From contig JACGCN010000015.1 in NCBI GenBank assembly GCA_014905825.1, positions 868,001 through 932,000 on the forward strand: DNA of 64,000 bases, written 5' to 3'. The notes under the pieces are model-generated. The model did no database searches, was not told the DNA's origin, and saw nothing but the letters and a program-made list of their open reading frames with translations. Of the stretch, positions 56,794-64,000 are shown one piece after another (the stretch's first letter is position 1; each line of letters opens with the position of its first letter). A program made the translations under genes and the position numbers. Source of the DNA: Lyophyllum atratum. Taxonomy: Eukaryota > Basidiomycota > Agaricomycetes > Agaricales > Lyophyllaceae.

Positions 56794-57690
56794 CTATGAA
56801 GGTGTGGATGAAGATGACGGAGGTGGGTGTGAATCTGAGTCCGTGTCCTGGGTATCAGCGTCTATCCGGGCATCCTCCGAGTGCGTTTGTGGAGGGAACT
56901 GTATTCGAGGAGCGCTTAGGTTCTGCAGGGGCGTGCCTTCGAGGTCAGCCCAGCCGTCGTGGTGGAGCTTGATGTCCACTACGCGTTGGAGGATCCTGGA
57001 CAGCTCGTCGTTCCTGGCGCCCAACAAACCCATGGTCAACAACGCTAGAAGGGACGGGGGGAGGGTGTGCGCACCTATACCGTTCATGCTTCAGCTCGTC
57101 CTCCCACCGTGCCGCGAGGTCGTCGATCCGCGAGGCGAGTTCCGTGACGCGGGTATCGAGCGAGTCGAGCTGCTCGGCGACGTCGCTGCGCTGCTTCGAT
57201 TGGCTCCGCGAGGATCGCCAGGATTCGCCGAGTATGAGGCCGGCTGCGACGGTGAAGAGGAAGCCCTCCGCCAGGGCGTTCGCGCCGTTCTCGATCGCGC
57301 TGCGTGAATATCCATGAGCAATACTTTATTTAGGATGTGACAGGGGGGCGTACCGCGTCTCGGAAAGCGGCCGGATGTGCTTCGCGGGCTCGCCCATGAT
57401 GTTGGTGCGCAGCTTCACCTCGGAGCGGTAGAGCATCTGCGCGAGGCTCACGCAGAAGTTGCGGAAGCGCTCGTGTCTACAACGTGGATGTGCAGTGTTA
57501 GAATGCGAAGGGGAGGAATGGGAGGTGAGGGGGGGTATGACCTACTGCGTGGCTTGGTTTTTTAGCTGGGCGCTGATGGGCTTGGCTATGGTCTGTTGGG
57601 GTGAGGGTGTTACTGTTAGTGTCGTTGGGTGGGGCAAAGGTGGGGAGAGGATACCCGGATGACGAGCGTGGCGAGCTTGACGGAGGCCAT
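56794..57690 (-). CDS. OPA3: OPA3-like mitochondrial protein
   Basis: Exons 57690-57655, 57592-57546, 57476-57354, 57299-57081 and 57013-56794 give 214 residues. The N terminus MASVKLATLVIRTIAKPIS and the following blocks HERFRNFCVSLAQ, RSEVKLRT, KHIRPLSETRAIENGANALA and EGFLFTVAAGLILGE define the OPA3 domain. OPA3 proteins sit in mitochondrial membranes, and human mutations cause optic atrophy and 3-methylglutaconic aciduria. The hydrophobic stretch lies in exon 4, followed by a coiled coil (DVAEQLDSLDTRVTELASRI) and an acidic Ser/Pro tail. It converges on the GH5 gene, 278 bp apart. All intron phases agree. Confidence 0.9.
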
Positions 57691-58309
57691 GGGCGGTGAG
57701 GTGCGCGGTTAGGGGAGATGGATGGGATGGATGGTGTATAGGTTTTTGGTGGTCGGCATGGAGCCGGGAGTCTACGTGATGTGTTGGGGTGTTAGGTGGT
57801 GAGGCCGACGGTGTATGGTGGCAAACAACCGCTTGAAAGTTTTGATCGCCTGACGCGTCGCGTCGTTTGCTTTTACCTTCCTCATCTCGGGATAGCGCGT
57901 CTTTTGTTTTCTCATACGACAAAATGGCTTTTCCGCAAGTGCAAACGCCTCGTTAAACCGCGAAGCTCAATTGGTACGGCAGACTAACGACCCTGTTCAT
58001 CGAAAAGACGCAAATTCCCCAGCTCACCAACTCCTTATGAGCATCCACTTCATCCTATCACCGCCTTCTCATATTCACGCACTGCCCTACTACAGAACGT
58101 CATAACAAGCCCCCGACCCACCTTGCCCATGACGAATTCTGGAGCAGAAATAGGGTCTCGGGGGTCTCGGGCACGGGTGGGTCCCATCCCAAAAACACAT
58201 AAAAGGGCCCCTTCGACCATGGTACAAACCCACTTAGATCTCGAACACACAACCATATCACCCATCACACACACACACATAAACCACCCACACACACTCA
58301 TCTCACAAC
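57691..58309. other. Divergent intergenic region OPA3 and C2H2-RING gene
   Basis: Holds both promoters. A CA-rich leader (cacacacacacata) directly precedes the ATG at 58310. A tRNA-like motif near 57,958 was considered and rejected. Confidence 0.4.
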
Positions 58310-59213
58310 ATGTCCGATTGCTGTTCATCTTTCGACAAGTTCGAAGTCAAGTACTGCTCGCTCTGCGATCTTTACTTTTATTCCAAGGCACTCTTGTACC
58401 AGCACATGCAGGACTCGAGTCGTCATCCCCGCTGCAAAACCTGCAATCGCAGCTACTTGAACAAGAACTCCCTTCGCAACGTGCGTACCCCTTTTCCTCC
58501 TCCTCCTACATTCCCAATCTAACCCCCCTTTCCCACCCCCTGTCTACAGCACTACGTCATCTCCTCAAAGCACAACTACTGCCGCCCCTGCGATAAACTC
58601 TTCGCCAAGCCCTCCGGGCTGCGCATCCACCTCCGCCAGTCCCGCTTCCACTCCGACGACTCCGACGATGAGTATGAGTACGAGTCGGAGGAGAACGACG
58701 CGGATGGGGAAGCGTGGGAGGATGGGGTGGCGCGGGAGTTGGATGCGGAGGAAAGGAGGAATCAGACGGAGGAGGAGATTAAGGAGGAGAAGGATGAGGG
58801 GGCGATGTCGAGTATAGAGCGTCGGGCGAAGATGATGGTAAGTCTGCTTTGTTTTCACCCCTGTTTGGAGCTTTTTTCTGATTTGGAGGTGTAGGAGTTT
58901 ATGGCACGCCGCAGGCGAGAAACTTCGATTGCGGAGACGAGTGATAAATCCAAAGACCAGACTGTGGCATATTCGTACACATGCCCGGTATGCCTGTCAT
59001 GTCCCAAATCCGTCTCTGCCTTGCGGTGCGGGCATCTTTTCTGCAACTCGTAAGTATTTCCTTCCGCCCACTTCCTCGTGAGCCGCGTGCTTACGACGCT
59101 TTTTCGCTTGTAGATGTATAGTGCGCTCCATTGACGAGAATAATGCGTGCCCGAGTTGTAGGAAAGAGGCGGTTATGGCGCATGTGAGGAAAATTGACTT
59201 GAGGGTGTATTAG
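58310..59213 (+). CDS. C2H2 zinc-finger and C3HC4 RING protein
   Basis: Exons 58310-58480, 58550-58837, 58895-59049 and 59114-59213 encode 237 residues. Three Cys/His clusters occupy the first half (YCSLCDLYFYSKALLYQHMQ; CKTCNRSYLNKNSLRNHYV; YCRPCDKLFAKPSGLRIHLR), i.e. C2H2-like fingers with long final spacers. A very acidic linker (DDSDDEYEYESEEND) and a basic helix (MARRRRE) follow. The C terminus is a complete C3HC4 RING: CPVC, LRCGHLFCNSC and CPSC. RING domains usually recruit E2 ubiquitin-conjugating enzymes, so this is probably a nucleic-acid- or protein-binding E3 ligase. The combination is not one I can assign to a named family. Confidence 0.8.
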
Positions 59214-59697
59214 TTTTGGACCTTGACATATTCTTTATTCCTTATTTTCTTATCGCAATCTATCTCTATGTTCAATTCAGAATTCTCCTTCGATGTTATG
59301 AGAGGACAACTTTTATCACGATGTCGGACTCGTACGTGTCGACGTGAAGGCGTTCCAAAAATAGACCGCTGCGATACTAAATTTAACACTCGAGGTCGTC
59401 CACCCTCCTGCAGACCCTACCGTCATGCCATACTGATCTACATTTTCGACACCTCTTAACTTCGTCCCAAAATCTCCTTTGCTACCGCCACCGCCACCAT
59501 TCCAATCTGCCAAACACGCACATGTCGTTGCAACCCTGACACCTGGCATCGATGGATAGCATGATCGATTGGCAAATCAGCTTATCCGGGGATGCGGGGA
59601 AAGCTACTTACATGATGCAATTCGAATAAAGGGACCCATCATCCAACTCTCCACCCATTGAGTACTACCCATCTACCCATCACCTAGGTACCCAACC
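59214..59697. other. Intergenic stretch
   Basis: 3' flank of the RING gene and promoter of the repeat protein. No gene was recognised. Confidence 0.4.
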
Positions 59698-60506
59698 ATG
59701 GATTTCTTGAAGAAGCTCAACATCAACGACGACGACAACGACAAGCCCTCCACCACCAACCACCCCACCACCCACACCCCCGACTCAGGACACCACAGCC
59801 TCCTGGACAAGTTCAGCGGCGCCCTCAACCCGGAGGACCAGCACTCCACCCCTACCGCCCCACCTCCCAATCCCCCTCAGCACGATTCGGTCTTTGATAA
59901 GATCGGGGATGCGCTTGGGGGGCACCATGCGCAGCCCCACCCGCCCGTAGCGGCGCCAGCCAAAGACGAAGGGCTCCTGGATAAGATCCTCGGCTCGCAC
60001 CATACCTCCCCTCCCCCTCCCCCCGTGGCTGTACCCAAAGACGACGGGCTGTTCGATAAGATTGGCAGCGCCCTGCACGGGCATGGGACGGATGCAGGGA
60101 AAGTCCCGGTGCTGCCCCCGCCGCCGAGAGAGGATCAGGGGCTCCTAGGCCGGCTGGGGGAGGCTGTGGGGCATCATGGGAGGGGGGAGGAGGTGAAGAA
60201 GCCGGAGACGCTGGGTGATAAGATTAGCGGGGTGTTTGGGGGTGGGAGGAAGGGGGAGGAGGAGGAGGGTGGGCTTGATAAAGGTTAGTCTCGTCTCTCC
60301 CTTGTTGTGCAGAGAGTTGATGGGGTTGGGTGCGGTGGTTAGCGATCGATTTTGTGCAGGAGCATGTGTTGAAGGGGGGGCAGCAGAAGGATGAGTCGGT
60401 GGTTGAGCAGATGAAGGATAAGCAGATTGCGGCTGCGATTAAGACGGGTTTTAAGAATGTGACGGGGAAGGAGTTCCCGGAGCATCGTAATAAGGATGGG
60501 GAGTAG
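59698..60506 (+). CDS. Repeat protein with LLDKI-type amphipathic motifs
   Basis: Exons 59698-60283 and 60343-60506 (59-nt intron) give 249 residues. The N terminus MDFLKKLNI is followed by six spaced copies of a short motif: SLLDKFSGAL, SVFDKIGDALGGHH, GLLDKILGSHH, GLFDKIGSALHGHG, GLLGRLGEAVGHHG and TLGDKISGVFGG. Pro/His-rich linkers of 15-25 residues separate them. A conserved-looking tail (AIDFVQEHVL, then ESVVEQMKDKQIAAAIKTGF and TGKEFPEH) closes the protein. It has no signal peptide, cysteines or long hydrophobic segment. The motifs would form short amphipathic helices, as in some stress or membrane-binding proteins, and the tail recalls fungal CipC-like proteins. This is inference; the family is not certain. 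Confidence 0.7.
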
Positions 60507-60768
60507 GAGGGCTTATGCCTCGTGCTACTAGCGCTGAGGTCTGAGCGAAGCTCGAAGAGAGTGTACGATCTTTGGACGGGGATATATACTTGATTTGTAT
60601 ACACCGCATTATGTATTGTACTTGTATCGTAACATTGGAATGCATCTTTCTGGACGTTACAGGTTCGCAAGGTGGATGCACGTTTATATAATATATACAG
60701 CAAAAAGAACAGCATTACAGGAACAGCATTAGGGATAACGATAACAACGCGACATTCAAAGCCCGAGC

Positions 60769-61478
60769 CTACGAATCAAGCGCGAGGATGGGCACTAGAG
60801 TACTGCGGTAGTAGCTCACTGCGAGCAAGCGAATATCAGCCCAACTCGTGCCCTGTACATATTCCCATCAGCACTCAAGACGAGGAGAGTTACAACTCGG
60901 GAGGGAGACTTACGATGTGGGTATTGGCCTTGAAGAAACGGTACAAAATCGCCGCGACCTCCTTTGCCAACTGCTCGCGCGTGAGCGGGGCGCCAGCCGG
61001 ATCCGCAGTGTGGATGTTCACCGCAGTGTGGGGGACCTCAGGCCACTACAACATGAGCGTGAGCGTCAGTACAGACCCTACATAAAAACGAAAAGGTCCT
61101 CACATCAATCTCGCAGCGCATACGGGACCAATGCGCGTGCTCCGCGATGACATGGTCGTGCGGCCGCTCGAGCTGCATATGCCCCCGCACGATGGAGCCA
61201 AGCGTTGGGCCTGGTGCGCCGGGGACGGTGAAGCGGATGCTCGGGAAGGACGGCTCGCCCATGTGCGTGCGGCGCCGTGGGAGGACGAGGCAGCGCCCGG
61301 TGCCGGTGGTGGGGGCGGGCCCGTGGGAGGGGATGCGGTACTCGAGGAGGTGGACTACGCCGGGCTCGAGGATGGCGGGATCGTTGGAGGGTTGGGTGGG
61401 GGGTCTGTAGTGCCGGAGGGGGTTTTTCTCCGAGGTGGGTTGTTGTTGGGGCTGGGGGGCGTAGCGGTAGTGGGACAT
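60769..61478 (-). CDS. Three-exon protein of unknown function
   Basis: Exons 61478-61104, 61045-60914 and 60852-60769 join in phase to 196 residues. The N terminus is Gln/Pro-rich (MSHYRYAPQPQQQ). A beta-rich segment follows (PGVVHLLEYRIPS, GRCLVLPRRRTH, FPSIRFTVPGAPG), then EVPHTAVNIHTADPAGAPLT and a helical end (REQLAKEVAAILYRFFKANT) that finishes SYYRSTLVPILALDS. It has no signal peptide, membrane helix or known motif. Clean GTGAGG and GTAAGT donors, TAG and CAG acceptors and consistent phases support a real gene. Confidence 0.65.
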
Positions 61479-62158
61479 GTTGGGTAGGATGAGGAGGTGG
61501 TGGTTTTCGGTTTGTGAGGAGGTTGGAGAGACATGCCGCCAGCTTATATACGTGAGGAGGGGTATGCCACTCTGGCCATGTCAATGCGTCCTGGCCCAAG
61601 CATAGTGATCTTTGGGCTTTGCCCGCCAAAGCTGGGAGCGACCGACCATTGTTCTACGCGGTGGCTAGAGGTAGCTTTGACTTCCACTGCCCATAGCAAG
61701 TAGTTATGGCCATCATTCGGATGATCCTGGGATGTGAGCCACTGAACCTAAGATCAACTATGGTCTGTCATAAGGCCAGCTACCAGAGACGACGCTGTTG
61801 AACCACCGGGTCACGTACACGGTGCACTGCGATTTTCGTGCCGACCCATGGGAGAAACTGGATTTGGGACCCACAAGAGCCGTCGATGGGATCTACATAG
61901 CACCGGCAGATCAGGTTCTTAGCGGGGAAGAAGCCAGATAACCGTTTCAGATCGACTGATCGACGTCGCAAGCAAAGCGGAGAGCCTGCCCTAAACCGGT
62001 TTGGAAATCAACAAGCGACAACAGATGAGGATTGAGCATCATTTGTAGTCGGTCGATTTCTTTCACCTTTCCTCCATCTCCTCCCCGAAGCATTAGCTTG
62101 CTTCTTGCACCCCGAGCCTTGGATCTCTCCCCCCTCTGGTCCTCTCATACACTCCGCA
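61479..62158. other. Divergent intergenic region before eIF2A
   Basis: About 680 bp holding promoters of the unknown minus-strand gene and of eIF2A. Nothing else was recognised. Confidence 0.4.
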
Positions 62159-64000
62159 ATGGCATCCCAAATCTCCCAGCAGTACGCATGTCAGTTTGTA
62201 ATTTTTTTTTCTTACTAGATGGAACACGTGCCCCTTGTAATCGTCCTGGAGGATCTCGGACGGGGGCGAGATGCGATGGATTTCGGCGGTCGTAGCCTCA
62301 TATTCACTTTTATCATTCGAGAAGCGAGTTCGATCCGAAGAACTGACGCCCACCTCTTTTCCTGCAGTTCGTGCACAAAAATCACTCGGTCTCGTCAATG
62401 GTACACCCAACTATGACCTCGTACCAGGCTTTGCAGGCCCCGACGTCCCAGCGCGCACATTCCACTATAGTGCTGATGGCCGACTTTTCGCTTATGCCTT
62501 GCCCACTGTGTGCGTCCTCGTGTCTCTTCCCCGTGCTGATCCGTGTTCGATCCTGACACCGCCGTCTTTGTAGGGTGCGGATATACCAGGCAGAGGGTGC
62601 CCAGCTCCTTCAGGAGCTCCCCCTTCCAAACATCGTCGAGCTCCGCTTCTCCCCCCGCGGAACATACATCTCGACCTGGGAACGCCCTGGTACGTCGCAC
62701 AGACCCCATCCGCATTCGCAGCTTTTCTTACACGACTCTATAGTTAAATTAGAAGACGGCTCCCAACACAAAAACCTCCGGATTTTCTCTGCCTCCACTG
62801 GCGAAGAGCTCACCTCCTTTTCTCAAAAGTCCCTGGAGGGCTGGGACGTCCAGTACACCATCTCCGAGTCCCACGCCATCCGACTCGTCTCGTCCGAGAT
62901 CCAGGTGTACCGTCCCGCCGAATGGTCCAAGGGCATTGTGGATAAACTCAAGGTCGAGGGCGCTACCAGTGTCAATCTCAGCCCGGGCCTGAACCCCTCG
63001 GTTGCGGTTTTTGTGGCCGAGAAAAAGGTTTGTCAAGGCGTGCTATTAATAGACCTGCAGTTTGTAACCCCTTTTCATAGGGTGCTCCCGCTAGCATCAA
63101 GATCTATGGGCTCCTGACCCTCGCTGGTGCCCCGACGTGCCAGAAGTCGTTCTTCAAGGCTGATCGTGCGCAGATCAAGTGGAACACGCTTGGGACGCAG
63201 GTGTTGCTGCTGACTCAGACCGAGGTCGATAATACTAACAAGAGCTATTATGGAGAGACTGGCATGTACTTGCTGAGTGCTGCTGGAAACTTCGATTGCC
63301 GCATCACCCTCGACAAGGATGGGCCCATCCACGACTTTGCCTGGAGCCCGAACTCGAAGGAGTTCGGAGTGGTGTATGGATGTGCGTTCCCACTACTTTT
63401 TTTCCTCTGCGGCACGTGGCTGACATTTGTTCCCCAGATATGCCAGCCAAGACCATGATCTTTGACCAGCGTGTCCGAACCCTGCACGACTTCGGCGCCT
63501 CCCCCGTCAACACCATCTCCTTCAACCCCCAAGGCCGCCTCCTGCTCCTAGCCGGCTTCGGTAACCTAGCCGGGAAGATCGACGTCATCGACCGCCGCAC
63601 CCTCCGCAAAGTCTGCACCATCGACGCCCCCAACACCTCCCACTGCGAATGGTCCCCCGACGGCCGCTTCATCCTCACCGCCACCCTCTCCCCGCGCCTC
63701 CGCGTGGACAACGGCGTGAAGATCTGGCACTGCTCCGGCCCGCTCCTCCACGCGCAAGCCACCGAGGAGCTCTACCAGGTCTCGTGGCGCCCCAGCCCCG
63801 TCGACGCCGTGCAGCCCTTTGGACAGCACGTGCCGCAGGCGCCGCCGCCTAGCGAGAGCGTGCGGAACCTCGCGGCGGTGCAGAAGCCCGCGCCGTCGAA
63901 GCCGGCGGGGGCGTACCGGCCTCCTGGGGCAAGGGGTTTGGCGACGCCTGCGCATTTTAAGAGGGAGGACGAGGGCGGCGCGATGCGGGTGCCGACGAAT
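62159..64000 (+). CDS. EIF2A: Translation initiation factor eIF2A (3' end beyond window)
   Basis: Exons 62159-62189, 62368-62509, 62574-62689, 62744-63027, 63081-63381 and 63438 onward encode at least 479 residues up to the window edge. The N-terminal beta-propeller typical of eIF2A is clear: RTFHYSADGRLFAYA, ELRFSPRGTYISTWERPVK, LRIFSASTGEELTSFSQKS, HDFAWSPNSKEFGVVYG, PVNTISFNPQGRLLLLAGFG, NLAGKIDVIDRRTL and HCEWSPDGRFILTATLSPRL. After the propeller come the linker with PAGAYRPPGARG and FKREDEGG. eIF2A delivers initiator tRNA in non-canonical, often non-AUG, initiation. Intron 1 (178 nt) is long and follows an exon of only 31 nt. The C-terminal region is not in this window. Confidence 0.92.

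Noticed and set aside
57950..58020. tRNA-like stretch (aagctcaattggtacggc)
   Set aside because: It resembles a D-arm, but no matching acceptor stem or GGTTCRA-type T-arm follows.

Overview
This is nuclear DNA of a filamentous basidiomycete, most likely an Agaricomycete. Almost every convincing gene is split by short GT-AG introns of about 47-80 nt, and the window carries families typical of that class: DUF6593, DUF6697, F-box proteins with diverged leucine-rich tails, degenerate TPR-repeat proteins, and an intersectin-like Pan1/Cin1 protein. No rRNA, tRNA, CRISPR array or intact transposon was recognised by eye.

Layout. 1-343 is the 3' end of a mitochondrial tryptophanyl-tRNA synthetase. 344-18,100 is a loose accessory stretch: a minisatellite, a short intronless P450, a DUF6593 gene, a single-pass membrane protein, a small two-exon protein, a broken aminoglycoside-phosphotransferase-like gene, F-box copy A with a nonsense codon, and long tracts with no supportable gene. 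18,100-22,260 holds a secreted basic protein and a divergent mitochondrial pair, SUV3 RNA helicase and ribosomal protein mS33. 22,800-24,600 is F-box copy B, an inverted and intact duplicate of copy A. 24,800-30,160 holds two tandem eight-exon secreted haem peroxidases. 30,950-32,680 is a third F-box gene.

33,046-39,962 is one 19-exon gene for a Pan1/intersectin-like endocytic scaffold (LxxQxTG motifs, EH, coiled coil, proline-rich, WH2, two SH3, DH, PH). Retention of its intron 6 would truncate it after the SH3 domains. 40,300-52,900 holds an SDR oxidoreductase and three TPR-repeat genes (one inverted, two in tandem), a relic of a second SDR, and the divergent pair DUF6697/COA1. 53,300-64,000 is dense housekeeping-like DNA: a GH5_12 steryl/ceramide glucosidase with a CaaX-like end, OPA3, a C2H2-RING protein, a repeat protein, an unknown three-exon gene, and the start of eIF2A, which runs off the window.

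Mitochondrial functions recur (MSW1, SUV3, mS33, COA1, OPA3), and two of these genes sit in tight divergent pairs. The accessory parts are shaped by local duplication of F-box, peroxidase, TPR and SDR genes. Intron boundaries were assigned by eye from splice consensus, reading-frame phase and comparison between copies. Where all phases close on a whole number of codons I give the exons.
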